DNA of 64,000 nucleotides from Cyanobium sp. CZS48M (GCA_030373145.1 JAUCZK010000001.1:372001-436000), one strand, 5' to 3'; positions 8,328 to 19,700 are shown, counted from the first letter of the stretch. Notes: generated by a model from the letters alone, not told the origin. Translations and numbers: made by a program.

Positions 8328-10089
8328 CGGCGCCCGGGTAGCCCCGGGGGGTCACCATCACTCCGTCCTGGCGGCGGGAGGTGCTGTTGCCCACCAGCAC
8401 CAGGCTGAGCATGTCCACCTGCTCCAGGGGCAGCTCCCCTAGGCTGTACAGCTGCACGCTCTCTTCGGCCCGGCCCAGCTGCCGTGCCAGCACCACCGGG
8501 GTTTCGGCGCTGCGTCCCTCCAGCAGCAGCTCCCGGGCCCGGCCCAGCTGCCAGTCGCGACCGAGGGAGCGGGGGTTGTAGAGCGCCACCACGAAATCGC
8601 CGCTGGCGGCAGCCTGCAGCCGTCGCTCAATGGTTTCCCAGGGGGTGAGCCGGTCGCTGAGGCTGATGGTGCAGAAATCGTGCATCAACGGGGCTCCGGC
8701 CCTGGCCGCGGCCACCTGCAGGGCGGAGAGGCCGGGATGCACCGTGAAAGCGGGTCTGGTCCGGGGGTCGCGCTCCAGCCAGAGCTCCAGGGCCAGCCCG
8801 GCCATGCCGTAGATGCCGCTGTCACCTGACGACACCAGCGCCACACTCAGCCCGGCGTCGGCCAGCTCCAGGGCCAGCCGGCAGCGGTCCCGCTCCTGGG
8901 TGAGCTGGCCGTCGCGGCGCAGCTGGTCGGGGCGCCGCAGGGGCTCCAGCAGATCCAGGTAGAGGCCATAGCCCACCCAGACCGTGCTCTCGGCCAGGGC
9001 GAGGCGGGCGTCAGGGGTGAGCAGGTTGAGCTGGCCCGGGCCGCTGCCCACCAGATGAAGTCGTCCCCGCTGCGGGGCCCACTGCCCGGCCGTCTGGGCC
9101 ACCGCCAGGGTGGCGGCCCCGCGCTCTCCTGGCTGGGCCCGCTCGATGCGCTTCTCCAGCAGCAGCTCCGGCCGCGGGGATGAGGCCAGCAGGGCGGCCG
9201 CTTCAGCCACGCTGGCGGTGCCCATCTCCCGGAGCACGGCCTGGGATGGGCTGGGCACCGGCACCTCCGAGAGGGCCTCGGCACTGAACAGCCGCAGCGG
9301 CCAGCCCTGGCGGCGGGCCAGCTCCAGCAGGGCCGGTTCATCCCCTTTGCGGTCGATGCTCGCCAGCCCGGCGACGGCTTCCGGGGCCAGCTGGGCGTCA
9401 TCAAGCGCCTGCTCCAGCAGGCGCTCCAGCAGGCTGAGGCTGGTATCGCGCTCGCAGCCGAGGCCCAGCCAGAGGCTGGGGGGATGCCAGCGACAGCCGG
9501 GGCCCTGGCGGGAGCTGATCACCAGCTGCAGCGGCCGATCCTCTGCTGCCGAGCCCAGCAGGGGGGCGGCGGCCTCCAGGTCCTGCCAGTCGGGGCAGCC
9601 GCTCTCCTGCCGCACGGCGATCCGCTCGCCCCGGGCCGCGGCTTTCATCAGGGCATCCCAGTCGCCCGAACCCTTGCGCCAGCTCCAGGCCAGCCCGAAG
9701 TGATCGAGAGCCAGCTGGCCGCCGCCACTGCTGGCGCCCGTGAGCACCGCTTCGCCCCCCAGCAGGGCCGCCACCCGCTGGCTGAGAGGTTCGGCTCCTG
9801 CTCCATGCCCCCCCAGCAGGGGAATGGCGAAGCGTCCCTGGGGATCCACCACCACCACCGCCGGGTCCTGGTCCTTGCCCTGCAGCAGTGGAGCCACCAG
9901 CCGGGTCACCGCCCCGCAGGCTCCCACCACCACAAAGGCCGACGCCTCACTCCAGTGGCGGCTGAGCAGCTCGGCGGCCCCGACGCCAGGTTCGGGATGG
10001 ACTGTCAGCAGACCGCCCTGATCCAGGCGCTCCAGCACGGGGGCCCCGGCCCGGCTCAGGGCCAGTCCCCAACAGATGAAGTCACTCAT
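8317..10089 (-). CDS. cobJ: CbiG-CobJ fusion: cobalamin biosynthesis protein / precorrin-3B C17-methyltransferase
   Basis: The 590-residue product joins a CbiG-like lactone-processing domain (about 1-335) to a SAM-dependent CobJ/CbiH ring-contraction methyltransferase domain (about 345-590). The first has the [42 protein letters not shown] and GLGCERDTS segments of CbiG. The second has [32 protein letters not shown] and VVALYNPRS. Together they act in corrin ring contraction in B12 synthesis. Cyanobacteria often carry this fusion. The ATG at 10089 overlaps the stop of the upstream gene (ATGA), so the two are coupled. Confidence 0.92.
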   Translation of the reverse strand: MSDFICWGLALSRAGAPVLERLDQGGLLTVHPEPGVGAAELLSRHWSEASAFVVVGACGAVTRLVAPLLQGKDQDPAVVVVDPQGRFAIPLLGGHGAGAEPLSQRVAALLGGEAVLTGASSGGGQLALDHFGLAWSWRKGSGDWDALMKAAARGERIAVRQESGCPDWQDLEAAAPLLGSAAEDRPLQLVISSRQGPGCRWHPPSLWLGLGCERDTSLSLLERLLEQALDDAQLAPEAVAGLASIDRKGDEPALLELARRQGWPLRLFSAEALSEVPVPSPSQAVLREMGTASVAEAAALLASSPRPELLLEKRIERAQPGERGAATLAVAQTAGQWAPQRGRLHLVGSGPGQLNLLTPDARLALAESTVWVGYGLYLDLLEPLRRPDQLRRDGQLTQERDRCRLALELADAGLSVALVSSGDSGIYGMAGLALELWLERDPRTRPAFTVHPGLSALQVAAARAGAPLMHDFCTISLSDRLTPWETIERRLQAAASGDFVVALYNPRSLGRDWQLGRARELLLEGRSAETPVVLARQLGRAEESVQLYSLGELPLEQVDMLSLVLVGNSTSRRQDGVMVTPRGYPGAELS

Positions 10090-11600
10090 CTTCCGAACCT
10101 GGCACGCAGCCGCTCCAGTGCCGATGGCTTCGCTTCAGGGGGCCCACCCGCCTCCCCTGCAGGCGCCAACATCGGCTCGGCCACCAGCTCCTCGGAGGGC
10201 TGATCCGGGGCCAGATCCGGAGCCAGATCTGGGGGCTGGTTGGAGCTCAGAGCTGTGGTTAGATCGGAGAGCTCCTCCAGAGAAATGGACCCCAGCCGTG
10301 ATGGATCAGAGGCTGGCGACTCGATGGCTTTGGGCTCCAGCACCTCCTCGCTCAGCTGGGCCGGCTGCCGCAGCTCGACAGGCTTGGCTGACTCCATGGG
10401 CAGCACCGGCTCGACCAGCACGACCTCTGGCTCCAGGGAGCTGTTCTCTTCAGCCGCTTCAGCTTCGGGAGCCTCCTCGGCGCCAGGCTCAGAAGCAGCC
10501 GGCTCCTCAGCGGCCGACTCTTCCAGCACTGGCTCAGCGCCGGGGGCCTCTGTGGATTGGCTCGAACGCTCGCCCAGCAGGCGCTCCAGGTCTTCGGTGG
10601 AGATCGATGGGCTCTGCCAGGGGCGGGGCGCTTCAGGACGCATCTCCAGGTTCTGAACCAGGCTGTTGAAGGGTGGATTCAGCGGTTCCCCCAGCCCGTC
10701 GAGCAGCTCCAGCTGCAGGGGGTTGCTGCCGGGGTGCAGGCCGGAGAGCCAGAGCGGCTCCTGCCGGTCCACCTGGAAACTGTCGCCGTTGAGGGTGACC
10801 CGCAGCCGCCAGAGTGAATTGTCCCCGGCCAGGCGCTGCAGGGGGGCATCGATCAGCAGCCAGTCGATCAGCACGGGCTCGTGGTGGATCAGATCGCCGG
10901 GGGTGCTGCTCACCAGCTGGGGAGTGCCCCGGCGGGGTTGGCTGAGGGGATTGGCGGCCAGGCCATGGAGGCGGAGTTGCATTGCGGCGCCAGGATCCTT
11001 CACCGCTTCACCCCAGGGCCGGGCCGCATAAACAGTGAGGCGATGGCTGCCTGGCCTGAGCGGCGCCATCACCACGCTCAGGCGGTTGTCCTGACTTAAC
11101 GGTGTCCTGGCGGCGTCGGGGCCGAGGCGCAGGGGTGCCTGGTCATCGAGCTGCACCACCAGGTGCGCACCAAGACCGAGAGCGCCGGCATCGGTCAGGG
11201 GCCAGTCATCAACGGCCAGCTCCAGCGACCAGGGGGCCTCAGGCAGCACGGCGTCGTCGGCTGGGGAGAGGATGCGCAGGCGGGGATGATGGTCTGCCAG
11301 GCGCAGGCGCAGGGCCTGGCTGCCCTTGGGTGGGGGCACCTCCCGCAGCCGCCCGGCCAGGGCTGGGCTGCCGCTGGTGGGGGGCGCCACCTGGCGACCG
11401 GCAGCGGGCCGCAGACTCCAGCCTCCGCTCAGCAGCACGGCCAGGCAGAGCAGCACCGCCCCCAGGCCCCGAAGCCCCGCCGCCACCATGCGCACCGCTC
11501 CTGATTGATGGAGGTCTTCGGCCCTGGTGCCGGGACCCATGGGGACAGTTTGGCCAGCAGGCCTCGGATCCGTAAATAATGATGCTGAATGTATCCCCAA
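10086..11600 (-). CDS. Hypothetical membrane-anchored acidic Pro/Glu/Ala-rich protein
   Basis: The frame is 504 residues from 11600. The most natural start may be the ATG at 11489, which places a hydrophobic segment (GLGAVLLCLAVLLSGGW) near the N-terminus as an anchor or signal. A beta-rich region of about 250 residues follows, then a long low-complexity acidic tail rich in Glu, Ala, Pro and Ser (about residues 335-490). I recognise no domain and assign no function. It is coupled by ATGA overlap to cobJ, and its start faces psaA across about 350 bases. Base composition matches the neighbours. Confidence 0.5.
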   Translation of the reverse strand: MGIHSASLFTDPRPAGQTVPMGPGTRAEDLHQSGAVRMVAAGLRGLGAVLLCLAVLLSGGWSLRPAAGRQVAPPTSGSPALAGRLREVPPPKGSQALRLRLADHHPRLRILSPADDAVLPEAPWSLELAVDDWPLTDAGALGLGAHLVVQLDDQAPLRLGPDAARTPLSQDNRLSVVMAPLRPGSHRLTVYAARPWGEAVKDPGAAMQLRLHGLAANPLSQPRRGTPQLVSSTPGDLIHHEPVLIDWLLIDAPLQRLAGDNSLWRLRVTLNGDSFQVDRQEPLWLSGLHPGSNPLQLELLDGLGEPLNPPFNSLVQNLEMRPEAPRPWQSPSISTEDLERLLGERSSQSTEAPGAEPVLEESAAEEPAASEPGAEEAPEAEAAEENSSLEPEVVLVEPVLPMESAKPVELRQPAQLSEEVLEPKAIESPASDPSRLGSISLEELSDLTTALSSNQPPDLAPDLAPDQPSEELVAEPMLAPAGEAGGPPEAKPSALERLRARFGR

Positions 11601-11949
11601 GTCAGCTGGGAATTGGATAAAGAAAGCGCAGCATCGCGCCGCTGATGAGTGATAGGGAGCCTCGGTCAGAGCCCTGTGCCAGACAGGGGTGGCGCCGGAT
11701 TGAACCTTTGTTACTTACCCCCCAAGCGGCTTGAAACTCGCCCTTATACTTCCGCCAGCGGTCCCCTCATCGGGGCCCCAGCTCCAGTGCTGGCAGCGGC
11801 TTTCGGTCTTTTCCGGAGCCACGTCGCACTGGTGCCCATGGTTCCAAGGGTCTCGATCCGCGGAACCGTGAGGCCCACCGGCCTGGCCTTTCGGCCCGGT
11901 CCGGAGGGGTGGACCTCCACCTCGACTCCGTCCCTCGAGGAACGTCTCG
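11601..11949 (+). promoter_or_regulatory. psaA upstream region and leader
   Basis: About 350 bases without a gene lie between the divergent hypothetical gene and psaA. They hold a candidate promoter (separate entry) and a leader of about 190 bases with several possible hairpins, for example GGTTCC (11840-11845) with GGAACC (11862-11867) and GGCC-TTTC-GGCC (11885-11896). A GAGG Shine-Dalgarno lies nine bases before the psaA ATG and is flanked by CGAG/CTCG arms that could partly mask it. Confidence 0.5.
11709..11750 (+). promoter_or_regulatory. Candidate psaA promoter with HLR1-like half-site
   Basis: TATACT at 11745-11750 fits a -10 box, with a poor -35 region, as is usual for cyanobacterial photosystem I promoters. 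About 30 bases upstream, TGTTACTTA (11709-11717) resembles one half of the HLR1 element (G/T)TTACA(T/A)(T/A), the binding site of the response regulator RpaB. HLR1 sites near psa promoters are established in other cyanobacteria; the match here is partial, so this is inference. Confidence 0.4.
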
Positions 11950-14253
11950 ATGACCATTAGCCCACCAGAGCGTGGGAAAACGGCGAAGGCCATGGTCGAC
12001 CGGAATCCTGTTCCCGTCGACTTCGATGTTCTCGGCAAGCCCGGGCATTTCGATCGCACCCTCGCCAAAGGTCCCAAAACCACCACCTGGGTTTGGAACC
12101 TCCACGCCAACGCTCACGATTTCGACAGCCACACGAGCGATCTCGAAGAGGTCTCCCGGAAGATCTTCAGCGCTCACTTCGGCCACTTGGCCGTCATTTT
12201 CATCTGGTTGAGCGGCGCCTTCTACCACGGTGCCCGCTTCTCCAACTACACCGGCTGGCTGGCCGACCCCCTGCACGTCAAACCCAGTGCTCAGGTGGTC
12301 TGGCCCATTTTCGGCCAGGAAATTCTCAATGCCGATGTGGGTGCCGGCTTCCACGGCATCCAGATCACCTCAGGTCTCTTCCATGTGTGGAGAGCCTGGG
12401 GCTTCACCAGTGAGTTCCAGCTGCTTTGCACCGCCATCGGTGCCTTGGTGATGGCTGGCCTGATGCTGAATGCCGGCGTCTTCCACTATCACAAGGCAGC
12501 TCCCAAGCTCGAGTGGTTCCAGAACGTTGAGTCCATGCTCAACCACCACCTGGCTGGCCTGCTGGGCCTGGGCTCCCTGTCCTGGACCGGGCACCTGCTG
12601 CACGTGTCCCTGCCGACAACGGCCTTGATGGATGCCATGGACGCCGGCCAGCCGCTGGTGCTCGACGGCAAGACCATCGCTTCGGTGGCGGACATCCCCC
12701 TCCCCCACGAATTCCTGAACCTGGATCTTCTGACCCAGCTCTACCCAGGATTCGGTGCGGGTCTCTCCGCTTTCTTCACCGGCAACTGGGCAGCCTACAG
12801 CGATTTCCTCACCTTCAAAGGTGGGCTGAATCCTGTCACCGGCAGCCTCTGGATGACCGACATCGCCCATCACCACCTGGCGATCGCGGTGCTCTTCATC
12901 GTTGCTGGCCACCAGTACCGCACCAACTGGGGTATTGGTCACAGCATCAAGGAGATCCTGGAAGGCCAGAAGGGTGATCCCCTGCTGTTCCCGGCTCCGA
13001 AGGGTCACGATGGCCTGTTCGAGTTCATGACCACCTCCTGGCATGCCCAGTTGGCCGTGAACCTGGCCCTGCTCGGTTCGTTGACCATCATCGTGGCGCA
13101 TCACATGTATGCGATGCCCCCCTATCCCTACATCGGGATCGATTACCCAACGCAGCTTTCGCTGTTCACCCACCACATGTGGATCGGTGGCTTCATCATC
13201 GTTGGAGCCGGTGCCCATGCGGCCATCGCTCTCATTCGCGATTACGACCCCGCCCTGCATGTGGACAACGTGCTGGATCGGGTGCTCAAAGCCCGTGATG
13301 CCCTGATCAGCCACCTCAACTGGGTGTGCATCTTCCTGGGATTCCACAGCTTCGGCCTCTATATCCACAACGACACCATGCGTGCCCTGGGTCGTCCCCA
13401 GGACATGTTCAGTGACACCTCCATTCGGCTACAGCCTGTCTTCGCTCAATGGATTCAAGGTCTGCACGCCGCTGCCGCCGGTTCCACCGCACCAAATGCG
13501 CTGGCCGGTGTAAGTGAGGTGTTCAACGGTGCCGTCGTCGCCGTCGGCGGCAAGGTGGCTGCCGGTCCGATCCCCCTGGGAACGGCCGACTTCATGGTCC
13601 ACCACATTCACGCCTTCACGATCCACGTCACCGTGCTGATCCTGCTGAAGGGCGTCCTCTACAGCCGCAGCTCCAGGCTTGTTCCCGACAAGGCGAACCT
13701 GGGCTTCCGCTTCCCCTGCGACGGCCCCGGCCGTGGCGGTACCTGCCAGGTGTCGGCTTGGGACCACGTGTTCCTCGGCCTCTTCTGGATGTACAACTCC
13801 ATCTCGATTGTGATCTTCCACTTCAGCTGGAAGATGCAGAGCGATGTCTGGGGCACCGTGAATGCGGACGGCAGCGTCCAGCACATCACAAACGGGAACT
13901 TCGCGCAGAGTGCCATCACCATCAATGGCTGGCTGCGTGATTTCCTCTGGGCTCAGGCCGCACAGGTGATCAACAGCTACGGCTCGTCCTCCAGTGCTTA
14001 CGGCCTGATGTTCCTCGGCGCCCACTTCGTCTGGGCCTTCAGCCTGATGTTCCTCTTCAGTGGCCGCGGCTACTGGCAGGAGCTGATTGAGTCCATCGTC
14101 TGGGCTCACAACAAGCTGAAGGTGGCACCCGCCATCCAGCCCCGTGCGCTGAGCATCACCCAGGGCCGTGCCGTTGGCGTAGCCCACTATCTCCTGGGAG
14201 GTATCGCTACCACCTGGGCCTTCTTCCTGTCCCGACTCATCGCGGTCGGCTGA
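11950..14253 (+). CDS. psaA: Photosystem I P700 chlorophyll a apoprotein A1
   Basis: PsaA is one of the two core subunits of photosystem I in the thylakoid membrane and binds P700, the A0/A1 acceptors and half of the FX 4Fe-4S cluster. The 767-residue product has eleven expected membrane helices, many HxxxH-type antenna ligands and the FX motif [12 protein letters not shown] with both cysteines. The length is within the normal range. The start at 11950 is preceded by GAGG. psaB follows after 21 bases and the two form the classic dicistron, ended by a strong hairpin after psaB. Confidence 0.99.
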   Translation: MTISPPERGKTAKAMVDRNPVPVDFDVLGKPGHFDRTLAKGPKTTTWVWNLHANAHDFDSHTSDLEEVSRKIFSAHFGHLAVIFIWLSGAFYHGARFSNYTGWLADPLHVKPSAQVVWPIFGQEILNADVGAGFHGIQITSGLFHVWRAWGFTSEFQLLCTAIGALVMAGLMLNAGVFHYHKAAPKLEWFQNVESMLNHHLAGLLGLGSLSWTGHLLHVSLPTTALMDAMDAGQPLVLDGKTIASVADIPLPHEFLNLDLLTQLYPGFGAGLSAFFTGNWAAYSDFLTFKGGLNPVTGSLWMTDIAHHHLAIAVLFIVAGHQYRTNWGIGHSIKEILEGQKGDPLLFPAPKGHDGLFEFMTTSWHAQLAVNLALLGSLTIIVAHHMYAMPPYPYIGIDYPTQLSLFTHHMWIGGFIIVGAGAHAAIALIRDYDPALHVDNVLDRVLKARDALISHLNWVCIFLGFHSFGLYIHNDTMRALGRPQDMFSDTSIRLQPVFAQWIQGLHAAAAGSTAPNALAGVSEVFNGAVVAVGGKVAAGPIPLGTADFMVHHIHAFTIHVTVLILLKGVLYSRSSRLVPDKANLGFRFPCDGPGRGGTCQVSAWDHVFLGLFWMYNSISIVIFHFSWKMQSDVWGTVNADGSVQHITNGNFAQSAITINGWLRDFLWAQAAQVINSYGSSSSAYGLMFLGAHFVWAFSLMFLFSGRGYWQELIESIVWAHNKLKVAPAIQPRALSITQGRAVGVAHYLLGGIATTWAFFLSRLIAVG

Positions 14254-14274
14254 CCTCACACCTGACCTTTCCCA

Positions 14275-16494
14275 ATGGCAACGAAATTTCCTTCGTTCAG
14301 CCAGGGTCTGGCACAGGACCCGACAACCCGCCGTATTTGGTACGGCATCGCCACGGCTCACGACTTCGAGAGCCACGACGGAATGACGGAGGAGAAGCTT
14401 TACCAAAAGCTCTTCTCCACCCATTTCGGTCACCTGGCGATCATCGGCCTCTGGGTTTCGGGCAACCTGTTCCATATCGCCTGGCAGGGCAACTTTGAGC
14501 AGTGGGTCGCCGATCCGCTGCATGTCCGTCCCATCGCTCACGCGATCTGGGATCCGCACTTCGGCCAGGGGGCCATCACCGCCTTCACCCAGGCGGGCGC
14601 CACCTCCCCGGTCAACATTGCGTATTCCGGCCTGTACCACTGGTGGTACACGATCGGCATGACGACCAACGCCGAGCTGTATCAGGGTTCCATCTTCATG
14701 ATGATCCTGTCGGCCTGGGCGCTGTTCGCCGGTTGGCTCCACCTTCAGCCCAAGTTCCGGCCTTCACTGGCCTGGTTCAAGAACGCTGAATCCCGCCTCA
14801 ACCATCACCTCGCCGTTCTCTTCGGCTTCAGTTCCATCGCCTGGACCGGTCACCTGGTTCACGTGGCGATTCCTGAAGCCCGCGGACAGCACGTCGGTTG
14901 GGACAACTTCCTGAACGTGCTGCCTCACCCCGCCGGTCTGGCTCCGTTCTTCACCGGCAACTGGGGCGTTTACGCCGAGAATCCCGACACCATCAACCAG
15001 GTGTTCGGTACCTCCGAGGGTTCCGGTACCGCGATCCTCACCTTCCTGGGCGGCTTCCACCCCCAGACCGAGGCGCTCTGGCTGACCGACATCGCCCACC
15101 ACCACCTGGCGATTGGCTGCATCTTCGTGATTGCCGGCCACATGTACCGCACCAACTTCGGGATCGGTCACTCGATTCGAGAAATCCTCGAGGCCCACAA
15201 TCCCCCCAAGGGCACCCCTTTCGGTGGTGCGCTCGGTGCAGGTCACAAAGGTCTCTACGACACGATCAACAACTCCCTGCACTTCCAACTGGGTCTGGCC
15301 CTGGCCAGCCTCGGAGTGATCACCAGCTTGGTGGCGCAGCACATGTATGCGCTGCCGTCCTACGCGTTCATCGCCAAGGACTACACAACGCAGGCTGCTC
15401 TGTACACCCACCACCAGTACATCGCCATCTTCCTGATGTGCGGTGCCTTCGCCCACGGTGCGATCTTCTTCATCCGTGACTACGACCCCGAAGCCAACAA
15501 GAACAATGTTCTGGCTCGGATGCTCGAGCACAAAGAAGCGATCATCAGCCACCTGAGCTGGGTGTCTCTGTTCCTCGGCTTCCACACCCTTGGTCTCTAC
15601 GTCCACAACGATGTGGTCGTGGCCTTTGGTACTCCCGAGAAGCAGATCCTGATCGAGCCTGTCTTTGCCCAGTTCGTGCAAGCGGCGAGTGGTAAGGCCA
15701 TCTATGGCTTCGATGTGCTGCTCTCCAACCCGACTAGTGCCGCCAGCCTGGCTTCAGCCAACATCCCTGGCGAACACTTCTGGTTGGATGCCATCAATGG
15801 CAGCTCTGATGTGTTCCTGCAGATCGGCCCCGGTGACTTCCTTGTTCACCACGCCATCGCCCTAGGACTGCACACCACCACCCTGATCCTGGTGAAGGGT
15901 GCCCTGGATGCCCGGGGTTCCAAGCTGATGCCCGACAAAAAGGACTTCGGCTATTCCTTCCCCTGCGACGGTCCCGGCCGTGGCGGCACCTGCGACATCT
16001 CTGCCTGGGACGCCTTCTACCTGTCGGTTTTCTGGGCTCTGAACACCGTTGGTTGGGTCACCTTCTACTGGCACTGGAAGCACCTCGCCATCTGGCAGGG
16101 CAACGTGGCTCAGTTCAACGAATCCAGCACCTATCTGATGGGCTGGTTCCGCGACTACCTCTGGCTGAACAGCTCCCAGCTGATCAACGGTTACAACCCG
16201 TTCGGCTCGAATAACCTGGCCGTCTGGGCCTGGATGTTCCTGTTCGGTCACCTGGTGTGGGCCACCGGTTTCATGTTCCTCATCTCCTGGCGCGGTTACT
16301 GGCAGGAGCTGATTGAAACCATCGTCTGGGCGCACCAGCGCACACCGCTCGCCAACCTAGTTGGCTGGCGCGACAAGCCCGTGGCTCTCTCGATCGTCCA
16401 GGCCCGTGTGGTTGGTCTGGCTCACTTCACGGTGGGCTACATCCTCACGTACGGGGCCTTCCTGATCGCCTCCACATCAGGCAAGTTCGGCTGA
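14275..16494 (+). CDS. psaB: Photosystem I P700 chlorophyll a apoprotein A2
   Basis: PsaB pairs with PsaA to form the photosystem I heterodimer and supplies the other two cysteines for FX, in the motif [12 protein letters not shown]. The 739-residue protein starts [32 protein letters not shown], the conserved N-terminus, and ends in the usual [13 protein letters not shown]. It is full length with no sign of damage. It is the second gene of the psaAB operon, 21 bases after psaA. Confidence 0.99.
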   Translation: MATKFPSFSQGLAQDPTTRRIWYGIATAHDFESHDGMTEEKLYQKLFSTHFGHLAIIGLWVSGNLFHIAWQGNFEQWVADPLHVRPIAHAIWDPHFGQGAITAFTQAGATSPVNIAYSGLYHWWYTIGMTTNAELYQGSIFMMILSAWALFAGWLHLQPKFRPSLAWFKNAESRLNHHLAVLFGFSSIAWTGHLVHVAIPEARGQHVGWDNFLNVLPHPAGLAPFFTGNWGVYAENPDTINQVFGTSEGSGTAILTFLGGFHPQTEALWLTDIAHHHLAIGCIFVIAGHMYRTNFGIGHSIREILEAHNPPKGTPFGGALGAGHKGLYDTINNSLHFQLGLALASLGVITSLVAQHMYALPSYAFIAKDYTTQAALYTHHQYIAIFLMCGAFAHGAIFFIRDYDPEANKNNVLARMLEHKEAIISHLSWVSLFLGFHTLGLYVHNDVVVAFGTPEKQILIEPVFAQFVQAASGKAIYGFDVLLSNPTSAASLASANIPGEHFWLDAINGSSDVFLQIGPGDFLVHHAIALGLHTTTLILVKGALDARGSKLMPDKKDFGYSFPCDGPGRGGTCDISAWDAFYLSVFWALNTVGWVTFYWHWKHLAIWQGNVAQFNESSTYLMGWFRDYLWLNSSQLINGYNPFGSNNLAVWAWMFLFGHLVWATGFMFLISWRGYWQELIETIVWAHQRTPLANLVGWRDKPVALSIVQARVVGLAHFTVGYILTYGAFLIASTSGKFG

Positions 16495-16539
16495 TCCTCG
16501 AGGATCAGCCACCCCGAGGGACGCACCTCCACCAATCAA

Positions 16540-16566
16540 CCCCCGGAGAGTCTCCGGGGGTTTTTT
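16540..16566 (+). terminator. Rho-independent terminator of psaAB
   Basis: CCCCCGGAG and CTCCGGGGG form a nine-base-pair stem around the loop AGT, followed directly by six T at 16561-16566. It begins 45 bases after the psaB stop and ends at the last base of the convergent RND gene. Confidence 0.92.
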
Positions 16567-19500
16567 CATGCGTCCTTGTTCTGGGGCCACCAGCGGCGGC
16601 CTTCCAGCAATTTCACCTCCAGGTACACCACCGGCACCACGAACAGCGTCAGGCCGGTGGACACCAGCAGACCGAAGAACACCACCGTGCCGATGCTGAT
16701 CCGGCTGGCGGCCCCGGCTCCAGTGGCCAGCAGCAGGGGCAGGAATCCCGCCAGGGAAGAGAGGGCCGTGAGCAGAATTGGGCGCAGGCGGCTGATGGCC
16801 GCTTCTTCCACCGCCTCGCGCAGGGCCTGGCCTTCCTTCAGCCGCTGGTTGGCAAATTCAACGATGAGGATACCGTTCTTGGCAGCCAGACTCACCAGCA
16901 CAAGCATGCCGACCTGGGCATAGATGTCGAGGAAGAGGCCGCGGCTGGCCAGGCCCAGCAGGGCGCCCAGCAGAGCCAGGGGCACCGTGATCAGGATGAT
17001 CAGCGGATCAAGGAAGCTCTCATAGAGGCCGGCCAGCACCAGGAACACCACCGCCATCCCCAGGGCAAAGAGTTGCCAGGTGCGCCCCCCCGCCTGACGC
17101 TCCTCCTTGGCCAGCCCCACCCACTCCAGGGCGATCACGGGATTGGCCAGTTCCTGCTTCACCGCCTCCAGCTTCTGGATCGCCTGGCCTGTGCTCAGAC
17201 CTGCCTTGGGCAGGGCCTGCACCGTGATCGAGCGGGCCAGGCGGCTGTGGTTGATCACTGTCGGCCCGCTGTCCTGTCGCAGGGTCATCAGTTCGCGCAG
17301 GGGCACCAGATTTCCTTCCCGGCTGCGCACCTGCTGGGCGAGCACGTCCTCGGCCGTGCGCCGGTAGGCCCCATCCAGTTGCACGATCACCCGCCTGACC
17401 CGCTCCCCTTCGAAGGTGTCATTGACGTAGCTGCTGCCGAAGCCGGCACCGAGGGTTTGCACCACCGTGTCGAGGTCCACCCCAAGCGAGGCCATGCGCA
17501 GCCGGTCAGGCTCCAGGCGCAGTTGTGGTGAATCGGCACTGAAGCGTGTACCCACCCGCTCGAAGTCGCCCGTGGCGTTGGCGGCGGCGATGAATTCGCG
17601 GGTGGCCTGCTCGAAGTTGCTCAGGCTCAGCCGCCCGCCGCTGAGATCCAGCAGCTCCAGCTCCAGCCCTCCCTCGCTGCTGAAGCCCCGCACCACCGGC
17701 GGCACGCTCACCAGCACCGTGGCCTCGCTGATGGAGCTGCGCAGCCGCTGGGAGAGCCGTTCGGCCACGGCCTCGCTGCTGTTCTCGGCCTTGGAGCCGC
17801 GCTCCTGCAGCGGCTGCAGGCGCAGAAAGAAGATGCCCCTGTTCGGGGCGCTGTCGCCGAAGGAGCGGCCGGAGTAGAAGTTGCCCACCCGCACCAGTGG
17901 CTCGCTGGCCACCAGCTGTCGCACCTGCTCCATCACCGCTTCGGTGCGCTGGATCGAGGCCCCGCCAGGCAGCACCACCACGCCGCGGATCTGACTGTCG
18001 TCTTCCTGGGGGATGAAGGCTGTGGGCAGTTGCCCCAGGCCCCACCCCGCCAGGATCAGACCGGCCAGCAGCCCCAGCAGGATCCGCCGTCGCCAGCGAA
18101 AGCTGCGATCCAAGGCCCGGCCGTACTGCTCTCCAAGCCGGTGGATCCAGCGCTGGGGCCGATCCAGCAGCCGGCGCAGCCAGTGGGGTTCCGTCCAGCC
18201 GTGCTGCAGCAGCCAGCTGGAGGCCACCGGCGTGAAGGTGAGGGCATTGACGGTGGAGAAGAGGATCGTGGCGCTGATTGTGATCGCGATCGGCTGGTAG
18301 AGCCGGCCCACGCTGCCGGGCATGGCCAGCACCGGCAGAAACACCACCACCAGCACCAGGGAGGTGGCGATCACGGCACTGCCCAGTTCCTTCATGGCGT
18401 TGTGGGCGGCCTGCCAGGGCGCTTCTCCTTGCTCCAGCCGGCGGCCGATGTCCTCACTGACGACGATGGCGTCATCCACCACCAGGCCCGTGGCCAGCAC
18501 CATGCCGAACAGGCTGAGGGTGTTGATCGAGCTGTCGGTGAGGCGCAGGATCGTGAAGCTGCCCACCAGCGCCACGGGCACGGCCACGGCGGTGATGGCC
18601 GCCAGGCGGCTGTTGCCCAACGCCATCAGCAACACCAGCAGCACCAGCAGCACCGCGTCGCGCAGGCTGCTCCAGGTCAGATCGATGCTCTCGCGCACAC
18701 TGTCGGCCACGTCGACGACGCGCTGCAGCTCCACCCCCAGGGGGAAGTCGGGCTCCAGGCGCAGCAGTGCTTCGTTCACGGCCCTGCTCACCTCCAGGGC
18801 GTTGCTGCCATCCCGCTGGAAGATCAGCACCGCCAGGGTGGGCTGACCGGCCAGGTTCATGGCCGTGCTCTCGAAACTCTCCTCATCGAGCACCACCCTC
18901 CCCACATCCTTGAGCTGCACCACCCCGCCATTGCTGGCCCGGCTCACCACGAGGCCCTCCAGCTCACCTGGGCTGCGCAGCCGTCCCTCCATCTCCAGTG
19001 GCAGGGTGATCTCCTGACCGGCGGGGCTGGGGGCATCGCCCACCTGGCCCAGGGCGGCCAGGACGTTCTGCTCCTCAAGCGCGTCCTCGATGTCGCTGAT
19101 GGTGAGGTTGCGCTGCTCCAGGGCCACAGGATCCAGCCAGATGCGGAAGGCCAGCTCACTGCCGCCGGCGACGGCCACGTTGCCCACACCGGGCACCCGC
19201 TGCAGCTCATCCCTGAGGCGCTGATCCAGCCAGCCGCTGAGGAAGGCGTCGCTGTACAGGCCCTTCGGGGTGCTGAAGCTGATGACCATCAGCAGGTCGT
19301 CGGAGCTGCGGCGCACCTGCACCCCCAGCCGGGCCACCTCAGGCGGCAGCCGCCGGTTCACCAGAACGGCTTCGTTCTGGGCATTGATCTGATTGAGCTC
19401 GGGATTGCCCCCCTCGAAGGTGAGGGTGATCGAGCTGCCGTTGGCGGAACTGGTGGAGCGGATGCTCTCCAGCCGCTCCAGCCCGTTCAGCTGTCGTTCC

Positions 19501-19700
19501 AGCGGAGTGGTGACCCCCTGCTCCACCGCCAGGGCTCCGCCGCCTGGATAGCTGGCGCGCACGTTCACCCGCACAGGAGCGATCGGGGGCAGGTTCTCCA
19601 CCTGCAGACCCGGCAGGCTGAGCAGACCTGCCAGCACGATCAGCAGGCTCACAACCAGGGTGAGCACCGGCCGGCGCAGGAAGGGATCGGAGACCGACAT
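16566..19700 (-). CDS. RND efflux transporter, HAE1 (AcrB-like) family
   Basis: This inner-membrane proton-driven pump is about 1044 residues from the ATG at 19700 (MSVSDPFLRRPVLTL, as in the family). A GTG at 19748 would add 16 residues. It has the N-terminal helix, the porter-domain repeats and the proton-relay pair in GLVVDDAIVVSEDI, with a second half showing the same architecture (MLVLVSLAAKNGILIVEFANQ). The substrate is unknown. No membrane-fusion or outer-membrane partner gene is adjacent, so partners must lie elsewhere. It is convergent to psaB and shares its terminator region. Confidence 0.9.
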   Translation of the reverse strand: MSVSDPFLRRPVLTLVVSLLIVLAGLLSLPGLQVENLPPIAPVRVNVRASYPGGGALAVEQGVTTPLERQLNGLERLESIRSTSSANGSSITLTFEGGNPELNQINAQNEAVLVNRRLPPEVARLGVQVRRSSDDLLMVISFSTPKGLYSDAFLSGWLDQRLRDELQRVPGVGNVAVAGGSELAFRIWLDPVALEQRNLTISDIEDALEEQNVLAALGQVGDAPSPAGQEITLPLEMEGRLRSPGELEGLVVSRASNGGVVQLKDVGRVVLDEESFESTAMNLAGQPTLAVLIFQRDGSNALEVSRAVNEALLRLEPDFPLGVELQRVVDVADSVRESIDLTWSSLRDAVLLVLLVLLMALGNSRLAAITAVAVPVALVGSFTILRLTDSSINTLSLFGMVLATGLVVDDAIVVSEDIGRRLEQGEAPWQAAHNAMKELGSAVIATSLVLVVVFLPVLAMPGSVGRLYQPIAITISATILFSTVNALTFTPVASSWLLQHGWTEPHWLRRLLDRPQRWIHRLGEQYGRALDRSFRWRRRILLGLLAGLILAGWGLGQLPTAFIPQEDDSQIRGVVVLPGGASIQRTEAVMEQVRQLVASEPLVRVGNFYSGRSFGDSAPNRGIFFLRLQPLQERGSKAENSSEAVAERLSQRLRSSISEATVLVSVPPVVRGFSSEGGLELELLDLSGGRLSLSNFEQATREFIAAANATGDFERVGTRFSADSPQLRLEPDRLRMASLGVDLDTVVQTLGAGFGSSYVNDTFEGERVRRVIVQLDGAYRRTAEDVLAQQVRSREGNLVPLRELMTLRQDSGPTVINHSRLARSITVQALPKAGLSTGQAIQKLEAVKQELANPVIALEWVGLAKEERQAGGRTWQLFALGMAVVFLVLAGLYESFLDPLIILITVPLALLGALLGLASRGLFLDIYAQVGMLVLVSLAAKNGILIVEFANQRLKEGQALREAVEEAAISRLRPILLTALSSLAGFLPLLLATGAGAASRISIGTVVFFGLLVSTGLTLFVVPVVYLEVKLLEGRRWWPQNKDA

